50,385 bases of DNA, taken from assembly GCA_015068135.1 (NCBI GenBank), contig SVLB01000016.1, forward strand, positions 1 to 50,385, in the 5' to 3' direction. Origin of the DNA: Oscillospiraceae bacterium. Its GTDB lineage: Bacteria > Bacillota > Clostridia > Oscillospirales > Oscillospiraceae. The notes beneath the pieces were generated by a model. The model worked only from the letters and a program-made list of their open reading frames with translations, had not been told where the DNA came from and made no database searches. Position numbers and translations under genes: made by a program. Of the stretch, positions 43,743 to 50,385 are shown piece after piece; positions within the stretch are counted from its first letter, which is position 1; every line of letters begins with the position of its first letter.

Positions 43743-44762
43743 TCGCATGATTCTCGCATGGATTTTCTCCGCGATCCGCACCTGACCGTAGGCACTGGGG
43801 TGCAGGCCGTCGCCGGTGAACCAGGACACGTCGGGCAGAATATCCAGACCGTTGATGTAAGTCACATTGGGCCAGGTCCCCTCCCCGATGATCCGGCTGA
43901 GGGTGTCCCGCCAAAGCTGGGCCTTCCCCGTTTCCATCAGATCGCTGGGGCTGTGGAAGGGCGACACCACAAACACAGGCTTTTGGGGATTTCTTCCCGC
44001 CACCTGCTGTAATATATACCGGGAGCGTTCCTCTATTCTCTCCGGCTCAAAGCTTGTGGCGTTGATGCCCAGCTCCAAAATGGCCATATCCCATTTCCCC
44101 TGGGTCCCCAGGTCTGCCAAATAGTCACAGACCAACGGTTCCAGCATACACGAGCCCGCAAAGCTCATATTCCGCAGATCCATCCGCATGCGGTACGCCA
44201 CATGGGAGGGCCAGGCCATGGTCACGGTTTGGGAGTCCATGCCCACGGAAATGGAGGAGCCGTAGACCATCAGGGTCTTTTGGGGCGTTTGTTCCGGCTT
44301 GGGCGGCTCCACATCGCCGATAATATCCAGGATCTTATACTGTCCCCGGTCAAAGCGCACCCGGATCACATTGGGATCCCAGCCCAGATCACATTTTTGG
44401 GCCATAAGGGCCAGCCGTCCGGGGTCTGCCACATGGGTAATGGTAATATCCTGGGGCTCCATGGTGTTCAGGACCTTGCTTTTGGCATAGTCGGCATACG
44501 GACCCTGGAAGCCGCCCCGGAAGATCTGGAAGCTGTTATCCACACCGTCATCCTGCTCCTTTGCCAGGCGGATGACGGCTTTTTCCCCCTTCAGGACGAA
44601 CCGCAGCTCCACACCGGTGAAGCCCCGGCTGTAGCGCAGGCTCTGCGCGCCCCGCTCCAGGGTCTTTTCCACCGTTTCCGGTACCCGGCGCCAGGTCACC
44701 GCCCCATCGGGCAGATCGATGAGCTCCGCAATGTTAAAAATCTCCACATTTTTCCAGATCAT
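43734..44762 (-). CDS. Two-domain SGNH/GDSL hydrolase (342 aa)
   Basis: The start at 44762 (MIWKNVEIFNIAEL) follows GGAGG at good spacing; an upstream ATG is part of that site. An N-terminal beta domain (1-160) is followed by an SGNH hydrolase domain with VYGSSISVG (nucleophile Ser), FAGSC (block II Gly), ELGINA (block III Asn) and DGLHPSAYG (Asp-His). Such two-domain proteins are often carbohydrate esterases. There is no signal peptide, so it acts in the cytoplasm, or is exported otherwise. The stop codon lies in a heptamer array. Confidence 0.88.
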   Translation of the reverse strand: MIWKNVEIFNIAELIDLPDGAVTWRRVPETVEKTLERGAQSLRYSRGFTGVELRFVLKGEKAVIRLAKEQDDGVDNSFQIFRGGFQGPYADYAKSKVLNTMEPQDITITHVADPGRLALMAQKCDLGWDPNVIRVRFDRGQYKILDIIGDVEPPKPEQTPQKTLMVYGSSISVGMDSQTVTMAWPSHVAYRMRMDLRNMSFAGSCMLEPLVCDYLADLGTQGKWDMAILELGINATSFEPERIEERSRYILQQVAGRNPQKPVFVVSPFHSPSDLMETGKAQLWRDTLSRIIGEGTWPNVTYINGLDILPDVSWFTGDGLHPSAYGQVRIAEKIHARIMREL

Positions 44763-44795
44763 TCCGCTTTCCTCCATACATAGCCTATTGTCGCC

Positions 44796-44824
44796 ATTTT
44801 ATCACGAAGCTTCAGGAAATACAA
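44796..44824 (-). promoter_or_regulatory. Promoter of SGNH hydrolase gene
   Basis: Minus strand: TTGTAT (44824-44819), 17-base spacer, TAAAAT (44801-44796). Confidence 0.65.
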
Positions 44825-44884
44825 GCACGCAATGTGCATATTTACCGCCCATATTTTCGCCCCAAAACGAAAAGCTATGGTTAG

Positions 44885-44907
44885 AAAGTGCAAAATGCAA
44901 AGTGCAA
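44885..44907. repeat. TTTGCAC-type heptamer array (left)
   Basis: Units GTGCAAA/ATGCAAA, immediately before the small secreted protein gene. A second array of the same kind closes it at 45346-45380. Confidence 0.8.
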
Positions 44908-44920
44908 CGAAAGGGTGAAC

Positions 44921-45400
44921 ATGATGTCCTGGATCTTAAAGCTTTTGGTATCTTTGACGGTCTCCACCTCCCTGGTCACGGGGACAACGCCCCCGGAAAA
45001 GCAGCCTCCCCAGCCCTCCCGGATGGTGGTGGCGGTACAGATCGCAAAGGACCGCTCCCCTGCCCTGAGTGCAACGGATCCTATGCAGATCGAGGCAGTT
45101 TTGTACTATCTGCGGGGTCTGACCCCGGACCGGCAGGCCCCCGAGGATCCGGAGCGCTACGAAGGGCCTGTCTATACCATCACCCTTTTCTCTGCCAGGG
45201 GAGAGCGGCAGGTCTACCGGCAAAAGGCAGACCGGTGGATCTCCAAAAACAGCCGCCCCTGGCGGCGCATCCCCAAAGAAAAAGCCGCCATGCTTCCCCA
45301 GCTGCTGAGGGTGCTGAAGGTTAGCAAGGAGCGTTCCTTACGGGGAATGCAAAATGCAAAATGCAAAGTGCAAAGTGCAAAATTGACAATTGACAATTGA
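44921..45400 (+). CDS. Small secreted protein of unknown function (159 aa)
   Basis: The start at 44921 (MMSWILKLLVSLTVST) follows GAAAGGGTG; a second ATG is next. A signal peptide (about 1-22) is followed by a proline-rich linker and a folded domain: MVVAVQIAKDRSPALS, EAVLYYLRGLTP, VYTITLFSARGERQVYRQ, RWIPKEKAAML-like. No family is recognised. The final 17 residues, MQNAKCKVQSAKLTIDN, are translated from two heptamer arrays (GCAAA and TTGACAA), so the native end probably lay near residue 142. The gene is bounded on both sides by TTTGCAC arrays. Confidence 0.55.
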   Translation: MMSWILKLLVSLTVSTSLVTGTTPPEKQPPQPSRMVVAVQIAKDRSPALSATDPMQIEAVLYYLRGLTPDRQAPEDPERYEGPVYTITLFSARGERQVYRQKADRWISKNSRPWRRIPKEKAAMLPQLLRVLKVSKERSLRGMQNAKCKVQSAKLTIDN

Positions 45401-45850
45401 CAATTGTCAATTCGATGCAACCGGGCTGTCATTCCGACCAAGGCGAAGCCGCGTGGAGGAATCTTCGCATTTCGTTTACCCTGGCAGTAAAATTGGTGCC
45501 AAGATTCCTCGACTCGTTTCACTCGCTCGGAATGACAACATTGTGGTAATTTTTTCGTTCGTAGGGGCCGGCCCTCGACGGCCCGAAAATTTACCGTGTG
45601 CAAATTCTGCGGTGGGGGCAAGCCCCTCTCAATTGACAATTGTCAATTGTCAATTGTCAATTAACGGGACAGAAACCCGTCCCCTACGGTCATATCTTCA
45701 ATATCTCATTATCTCACTATCTCCAATATCTCCCTCCAATATCTCCAATATGACGGAAGCGATTTGCCCGCATTGGGTGGACAGCTGTCGGTTTATCGGG
45801 ATTTTACCTAAAAAATATAGTGGGTTTTGCAATAAAATGTCAAAAGGTAC
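45401..45850. repeat. Repeat-rich gap before the PucR-type regulator
   Basis: TTGACAA arrays (45382-45412 and 45630-45662), an element with GTCATTCCGA...GGAATCTT (45427-45530), CCGTCCC-type hairpin (45664-45685), and an ATATCTC array (about 45687-45752). No gene is seen. Confidence 0.8.
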
Positions 45851-45879
45851 TTGCAAATTGCGCAAAAGGCGTATATAAT
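45851..45879 (+). promoter_or_regulatory. Promoter of PucR/CdaR-type regulator
   Basis: TTGCAA (45851-45856), 17-base spacer, TATAAT (45874-45879). AAGGAGGATC lies just before the start codon. Confidence 0.75.
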
Positions 45880-45936
45880 GATGTAGCAATTTTGTGAAAT
45901 GCGCATTTGTGCATTATTCTAAGGAGGATCTGAGGA

Positions 45937-47025
45937 ATGTCCAACAGTGTATTCCAGAGTGTGATCGTACAATTAAAAGAAACTGCTGAGCGTACCTTTG
46001 GTGTGATCGATACCGACGGCTGTGTCATCTCCTGCACAGACGTTACCCTGCTGGGTGAACGCTGGCCGGATGCCGCTTTGAAAGTGAGCGGTGCTGACCA
46101 CCACTGTGTCTGCTTCGGTCAGAAGACCTTCCGCGCGATTTTGAGCAGTGCCAATCTGTTTGAATATGCCGTATTCTGCGTGGGCGACGACGAGCAGGCC
46201 CGCACCTGCTGCAACCTGGCTTATATTGCCCTGAATAACGCAAAGGTATTCTACGAGGAAAAGCACGACCGCGCCACCTTTGTTAAAAACATTATCATGG
46301 ATAACATCCTGCCCGGCGATATCTATGTCCGTGCCAAGGAGCTGCATTTTGCCACCGATGCCCCCCGCGCGGTATTTCTGGTGCGCCAGCTGGGTCATGG
46401 GGACGTTTCCACTGTGGACGTTCTGTCCGGTCTGTTCACTGACAAGCTTCAGGACTTTGTGGTGAGCATCAACGAAACGGATATTGCCGTGATCAAGCAG
46501 CTGACCGGTGAGCCCGAGGCAGAGGAGCTGGAGGCTTTGGCCCAGTCCATCGAGGATCATCTGCGCAACGAGCTGTACATCAAGACCGTCATCGGCATCG
46601 GCACCGTGGCTATGCACCTGCGGGAGCTGGCAGATGCCTATAAGGAAGCCCAGACCGCCATCGACGTGGGTAAGGTCTTCGATACGGAAAAGAGCATCAT
46701 CAATTACGAAAACCTGGGTATCGGCCGTCTGATCTATCAGCTGCCCACTACCCTTTGCGAGATCTTCCTGACGGAGGTCTTCAAGAAAAATTCCATCGAT
46801 TCTCTGGATCAGGAGACCCTCTTTACCATCAACAAGTTCTTTGAAAACAATTTGAATGTATCCGAAACCTCCCGGAAGCTGTTCGTCCACCGCAACACCC
46901 TGGTGTACCGTTTGGAAAAGATCAAGAAGCTCACTGGGCTGGACCTGCGCCAGTTTGACCATGCCATCGTATTCAAGGTGGCCCTGATGGTCCGCAAGTA
47001 CCTGTCCTCCCGGGAAATCAGATAA
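45937..47025 (+). CDS. PucR/CdaR-type transcriptional regulator (362 aa)
   Basis: The start at 45937 follows a strong AAGGAGG. The N-terminal part (1-130) is a sensor-like domain; the middle resembles the GGDEF-like region of CdaR/PucR proteins (KTVIGIGTVAMHLRELADAYKEAQTAIDVG). The C-terminus holds the PucR helix-turn-helix (FENNLNVSETSRKLFVHRNTLVYRLEKIKKLTGLDLRQ, positions about 305-342). Such regulators respond to small organic molecules, often sugar diacids or purine derivatives. The signal here is unknown. A terminator follows; ftsEX is a separate transcript. Confidence 0.88.
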   Translation: MSNSVFQSVIVQLKETAERTFGVIDTDGCVISCTDVTLLGERWPDAALKVSGADHHCVCFGQKTFRAILSSANLFEYAVFCVGDDEQARTCCNLAYIALNNAKVFYEEKHDRATFVKNIIMDNILPGDIYVRAKELHFATDAPRAVFLVRQLGHGDVSTVDVLSGLFTDKLQDFVVSINETDIAVIKQLTGEPEAEELEALAQSIEDHLRNELYIKTVIGIGTVAMHLRELADAYKEAQTAIDVGKVFDTEKSIINYENLGIGRLIYQLPTTLCEIFLTEVFKKNSIDSLDQETLFTINKFFENNLNVSETSRKLFVHRNTLVYRLEKIKKLTGLDLRQFDHAIVFKVALMVRKYLSSREIR

Positions 47026-47033
47026 GCTTGATT

Positions 47034-47068
47034 GGGGCTGCTGCGCTTTGTGGCAGCCCCATATTTTT
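47034..47068 (+). terminator. Terminator after PucR-type regulator
   Basis: Stem GGGGCTGC with GGCAGCCCC (loop of about 10), then ATATTTTT. Confidence 0.85.
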
Positions 47069-47135
47069 AAGCCGAGGGCTGTGGGGATTTTAAGTAAAAT
47101 GGAAGCTTTTTCCCATAATTTTTCTGCAATTGCAG

Positions 47136-47164
47136 TTGACACGGTTATTACAATGTGTTACAAT
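47136..47164 (+). promoter_or_regulatory. Promoter of the ftsE-ftsX-M23 operon
   Basis: TTGACA (47136-47141), 17-base spacer, TACAAT (47159-47164). Confidence 0.85.
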
Positions 47165-47196
47165 TTGGTTACACACCAAAAATGGAGCAGTATGTT

Positions 47197-47877
47197 ATGA
47201 TTGAATTTACCGATGTAGTAAAATCCTATTCGGCGGACACCCAGGCGCTGAAGGGCATCAATATGCAGATCGACGACGGTGAGTTTGTCTATCTGGTCGG
47301 TCCTTCCGGTTCCGGCAAGTCCACCATTATTAAACTGATCACCGGTGAGCTGAAGCCCACCTCCGGCACCGTCCATGTCAACGGCTATTCTTTGGAGCAT
47401 ATCCGCAGACGGGAGATCCCCTACCTGCGGCGTACCGTTGGCGTTGTGTTCCAGGACTTCCGGCTGATCGAGAGCAAGTCCGTCTACGACAACGTGGCCT
47501 TTGCCATGCGTGTCATCGGCGCCAAGACCCCCGAGATCCGGGAGCGCGTGCCCTATGTTCTGGACCTGGTTGGTCTGGAGAACAAGGGTCACCGTCTGCC
47601 CACGGAGCTTTCCGGCGGTGAGCAGCAGCGTCTGGCCATTGCCAGAGCCCTGGTGAACAACCCCTCCACCATCATTGCCGACGAGCCCACCGGTAACCTG
47701 GACCCGGAACGTTCCTTTGAGATCATGAGCCTTCTGCAGGAGATCAACAACCTGGGTACCACCATGCTGGTGGTCACCCACCAGCTGGATCTGGTACACC
47801 AGTTCCACAAGCGCGTCATCTCCATCGATGACGGCCTGGTGGTCAGCGACGAGATCGGATTGGAGGCCTTAGTATGA
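47197..47877 (+). CDS. ftsE: Cell division ATP-binding protein FtsE (226 aa)
   Basis: ABC ATPase that with FtsX controls peptidoglycan hydrolases. The start at 47197 ([16 protein letters not shown]) has GGAG upstream inside the earlier in-frame ATG region, and MIEF is the usual start. Walker [10 protein letters not shown] (35-43), signature LSGGEQQR (about 140), Walker [13 protein letters not shown] (about 160-171) and the H-loop VVTHQ are intact. It overlaps ftsX by ATGA. Length is typical. Confidence 0.96.
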   Translation: MIEFTDVVKSYSADTQALKGINMQIDDGEFVYLVGPSGSGKSTIIKLITGELKPTSGTVHVNGYSLEHIRRREIPYLRRTVGVVFQDFRLIESKSVYDNVAFAMRVIGAKTPEIRERVPYVLDLVGLENKGHRLPTELSGGEQQRLAIARALVNNPSTIIADEPTGNLDPERSFEIMSLLQEINNLGTTMLVVTHQLDLVHQFHKRVISIDDGLVVSDEIGLEALV

Positions 47878-48767
47878 GATCCAAGAATATCGGATATCTG
47901 TTTTCAGAGGGTATTCGGGGCATTTTCCGCCACGGCTTCATGTCCGTTGCCGCTGTGGTGGTCACGGTCGCCTGCCTTCTGATCGTGGGAAGCTTCTCCG
48001 CAGTGACCTATAACCTGAGCATGATCGTGGAGGATATGAGTAAGGACAACAAGGTCCTTGCCTATGTGGACGATACATATTCCGATGCCAAGGCCCGCAG
48101 CGTGGGCACCAGCATCAACCGTATCGAAAATGTCCAGGATTCCCGGTTCGTCTCCCGGGAGGAGGCCCTGCAGAACTTTGCCAAGGATCAGTTTGAAAAC
48201 CCCGAGGATCTGGGCGATATCGATGCCGACACCTTTGAGCATCGCTATTCCATCACCCTGGTGGACAACGGGCTTTTGGCTGAGACCCTGGAGGAACTGC
48301 GAAGCATCCCCGGGATCGTGGATGTGAACGCCGCCAACGAGGTGGTGGACGGTCTTGCGGCTGTTCAGGATGTGCTGCAGGTGGTCTCCATTTTGGTGGT
48401 GGTGGTCCTGCTGGTGGTGTCCCTGCTGATCATCTCCAATACGGTCAAGCTTGCCATGTACGACCGCAGAGAGGAGATCGCCATCATGAAAATGGTGGGC
48501 GCTACCAACGGCTTTATCCGTCTTCCCTTCGTGGTGGAAGGCTTCCTGCTCGGCATTATCGCAGCCGGTATGGCCTTTGGCCTGGAATGGCTGATCTACG
48601 ATGCCCTGGTCGCCAAAATCGCAAGCTTTGATATTCTGAAGGGTGCTTTCACCTTTGTCCCCTTCACCGACCTGGTTTGGTACATGGTTTTGGTGTTCGG
48701 CGGTGCCGGCCTGTTCGTCGGTGTCATCGGCAGCTGGACCTCTATCCGCAAATTCCTTGATGTTTAA
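47874..48767 (+). CDS. ftsX: Cell division protein FtsX (297 aa)
   Basis: Four-helix permease-like partner of FtsE. An N-terminal cytoplasmic helix is followed by a membrane segment (about 21-43), an extracellular loop (about 45-170, with [15 protein letters not shown]), and three further segments (about 172-195, 218-240, 265-290). The cytoplasmic loop [29 protein letters not shown] is the family signature. It is translationally coupled to ftsE and 12 bases ahead of the hydrolase gene. Confidence 0.95.
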   Translation: MRSKNIGYLFSEGIRGIFRHGFMSVAAVVVTVACLLIVGSFSAVTYNLSMIVEDMSKDNKVLAYVDDTYSDAKARSVGTSINRIENVQDSRFVSREEALQNFAKDQFENPEDLGDIDADTFEHRYSITLVDNGLLAETLEELRSIPGIVDVNAANEVVDGLAAVQDVLQVVSILVVVVLLVVSLLIISNTVKLAMYDRREEIAIMKMVGATNGFIRLPFVVEGFLLGIIAAGMAFGLEWLIYDALVAKIASFDILKGAFTFVPFTDLVWYMVLVFGGAGLFVGVIGSWTSIRKFLDV

Positions 48768-48779
48768 TGGAGAATCTAT

Positions 48780-50039
48780 ATGAGAAAAGACAAGCGTAAA
48801 CTCTTTACTGCCATTTTGGCAGGCTTTATGGCCCTGGTGATGCTCCTGGGCCTGGTAGCTATGATCGCCCCGGTGGTCAGCGCCGCTCCCACGGAGTCCT
48901 CCTCCGAGATCAAGAAGGATCTGGACGTGCTGAAGGAAAAGCAGCAGCAGATCCTCGATGAGATCTCCGGACTGGAGAGTCAGATCTCCGCCAATATGGA
49001 CGATATGGAAGAAGTGGTTCTGAAAAAGAACCTGATCGACCAGGAGATCTTCCTGCTCACCGAGCAGGTCACCAATATCAACGCCCAGATCACTGCCTAC
49101 AGTGCCCTGATCGCAGACAAGCAGCAGCAGTTTGAGGAAGCCCAGGCAGAGCTGGAAGACATGAAGCAGCGTAATAAGTACCGTCTGCGTGCCATGGAGA
49201 AGAACACCTTCACCTCCTACTGGTCCGTGGTGTTCCAGGCTGACAGCTTCCTGGACATGCTGGACCGGATCAAGATGATCCAGGAGATCCAGGCTGCCGA
49301 CCGCGCCATGATCGCCGAATTCCGCGCCGCCTCCGATGCGGTGGCTGCCGCCAAGAAGGAGCTGGAAGCCGAAAAGGCCAGCATGGAGCAGACCCGTCAG
49401 GAGCTGGCTGATGCCCAGCTGGACCTGGAGGGCAAGCGGGAAGAGGCCGATGCCATTCTCACGGAACTGGTGGCCAAGGGCCAGGCTTACGAGGAGCTGG
49501 TGGAGGATGCCGAATCCCGGAAGCATGAGCTCAGTCAGGAGATCGACCAGGTCCAGGACCGTTACGATGAGGCCAAGCGCTACGAGCAGCTGCTGCAGAA
49601 TCAGCACCAGGGCGGCTCCGGCAACACCTCCGGTAATATCACCCCCTCCGGCACCTGGCTGGTCCCCATCAACTATACTTATTTTTCCAGCCCCTACGGC
49701 AACCGCTGGCACCCGGTATACGGCGGCTACCGCTTCCACTACGGTGTGGACCTGGCTGCCCCTCAGGGTACGCCCATCTACGCCTCCCGGAGCGGCCGTG
49801 TGACCAACGCCTCTTATAACAGCTCTGCCGGTTACCATGTGAATATCGACCACGGTGACGGCTATACCTCTGTGTACATGCACATGACCCATTATATCGT
49901 CTCCTACGGTCAGCAGGTCACTGCCGGTCAGATCATCGGCTACTGCGGCTCCACCGGTGCTTCCACCGGCCCGCACCTGCACTTCGGCATTTACCTCAAC
50001 GGTTCTTCTGTGAACCCTGCCCTGTATATTCCTATCTAA
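48780..50039 (+). CDS. FtsEX-associated M23 murein hydrolase (419 aa)
   Basis: Secreted peptidoglycan hydrolase expected to be gated by FtsEX. A signal peptide (about 1-36, ending in VSAAP) is followed by a long coiled-coil domain in two parts (about 40-275), a Gly/Ser linker and a C-terminal M23 domain (about 290-415). Zinc ligands and catalytic residues are present: His320 and Asp324 (HYGVDLA), His368 (MHM), His399 and His401 (HLHF). This domain is intact, so, unlike non-catalytic EnvC, it may cut peptidoglycan itself. The PcsB protein of streptococci has a CHAP domain at this place instead. A strong terminator follows at 50083. Confidence 0.92.
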   Translation: MRKDKRKLFTAILAGFMALVMLLGLVAMIAPVVSAAPTESSSEIKKDLDVLKEKQQQILDEISGLESQISANMDDMEEVVLKKNLIDQEIFLLTEQVTNINAQITAYSALIADKQQQFEEAQAELEDMKQRNKYRLRAMEKNTFTSYWSVVFQADSFLDMLDRIKMIQEIQAADRAMIAEFRAASDAVAAAKKELEAEKASMEQTRQELADAQLDLEGKREEADAILTELVAKGQAYEELVEDAESRKHELSQEIDQVQDRYDEAKRYEQLLQNQHQGGSGNTSGNITPSGTWLVPINYTYFSSPYGNRWHPVYGGYRFHYGVDLAAPQGTPIYASRSGRVTNASYNSSAGYHVNIDHGDGYTSVYMHMTHYIVSYGQQVTAGQIIGYCGSTGASTGPHLHFGIYLNGSSVNPALYIPI

Positions 50040-50082
50040 AAGACGGAAACAATAAGAACACCGTACCGGTGTTCCATGAGTA

Positions 50083-50112
50083 AAAGCGGGACCGCCAGGT
50101 CCCGCTTTTTCA
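50083..50112 (+). terminator. Terminator of the ftsEX operon
   Basis: Stem AAGCGGGACC, loop GCCA, stem and T5. Confidence 0.9.
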
Positions 50113-50385
50113 CGGCCCGTCCCGCGAAGATATGACCGTAGGGGACGGGTTCCCCGTCCCGTTAATTGACAATTGACAATTGACAATTGTCAATTTAGGA
50201 AACGGATTGCCACAGCCCCTTCGGGGCTTCGCAATGACGCACCGAAATGACAGATCCTGTAGGGAACGCTGCCCTCAGCGTTCCGAAACAAAATCGGGGC
50301 TCGATGCACCGATTTTGTTAATGCCGCACTGCCGCTTCGCGGTCGGAACGCCGAGGGCGGCGTTCCCTACAAGGGCGGTACTTTC
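50113..50385. repeat. Repeats at right edge
   Basis: GGGACGGG hairpin and TTGACAA array (50142-50195), a GATTGCCACAGCCCC...GCAATGACGC element (50203-50240), and about 50273-50385, which is the reverse complement of 218-312 except for an 18-base insertion around CGTTCCCTACAAGGG. No gene is seen. Confidence 0.85.

Noticed and set aside
12527..50195. Tandem repeats as possible CRISPR arrays
   Set aside because: Units are 7 bp without unique spacers of 30-40 bp, and no cas gene is present.

Overview
The window looks like a chromosomal segment from a spore-forming, gut-type member of the Clostridia, probably Oscillospirales. This is inferred from a clostridial Spo0A, FtsE/FtsX with an M23 hydrolase, Rnf-type genes, strong AGGAGG ribosome binding sites, TTGACA/TATAAT promoters, and intergenic regions full of small interspersed repeats. 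No rRNA, tRNA, CRISPR array or transposase gene was recognised.

Layout. (1) Positions 1-532 hold repeat-rich non-coding DNA. (2) Positions 533-16577, minus strand, hold a compact siphovirus late module: terminase, portal, scaffold, capsid, connectors, tail, baseplate/receptor binding, amidase and holin, mostly with ATGA overlaps. It has no visible integrase, excisionase or replication genes. Two small plus-strand regulators are embedded in it: an XRE repressor and a protein resembling the Spo0A DNA-binding domain. (3) Positions 16798-22088, minus strand, form a redox operon: a lipoprotein with a duplicated domain, an ApbE flavin transferase, RnfC, RnfD, RnfG and a small Cys-rich membrane protein where rnfE/A/B would be expected. 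(4) Positions 22164-23570 encode an APC-family amino-acid permease. (5) Positions 23983-37328 encode two giant paralogous surface proteins of 1660 and about 2465 residues, with beta-helix repeats and a recurring Cys/His motif. (6) Positions 37754-45400 hold housekeeping and accessory genes: CDP-alcohol phosphatidyltransferase, M18 aminopeptidase, Spo0A, AsnRS, a TraX-like protein, an SGNH hydrolase and a small secreted protein. (7) Positions 45937-50039, plus strand, hold a PucR/CdaR-type regulator and then ftsE-ftsX-M23 murein hydrolase.

How the genes work together. The redox operon predicts covalently flavinylated extracytoplasmic electron carriers, flavinylated by the co-encoded ApbE and fed by an RnfC with an NADH/FMN site and two 4Fe-4S clusters, but the usual membrane-crossing RnfA/RnfE and the ferredoxin-side RnfB are absent locally. 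FtsE and FtsX should form the ATP-driven complex that controls the co-transcribed peptidoglycan hydrolase.

The most unusual signals are: (a) the phage module looks resident and domesticated, because host-type heptanucleotide repeats sit inside it while its genes stay open, and it has a possible sporulation-linked regulator; (b) the abbreviated Rnf-like flavin system; (c) the Cys/His and YWN domains of the giant surface proteins; (d) several families of 7-bp tandem repeats that repeatedly form the last codons and stop codons of genes.
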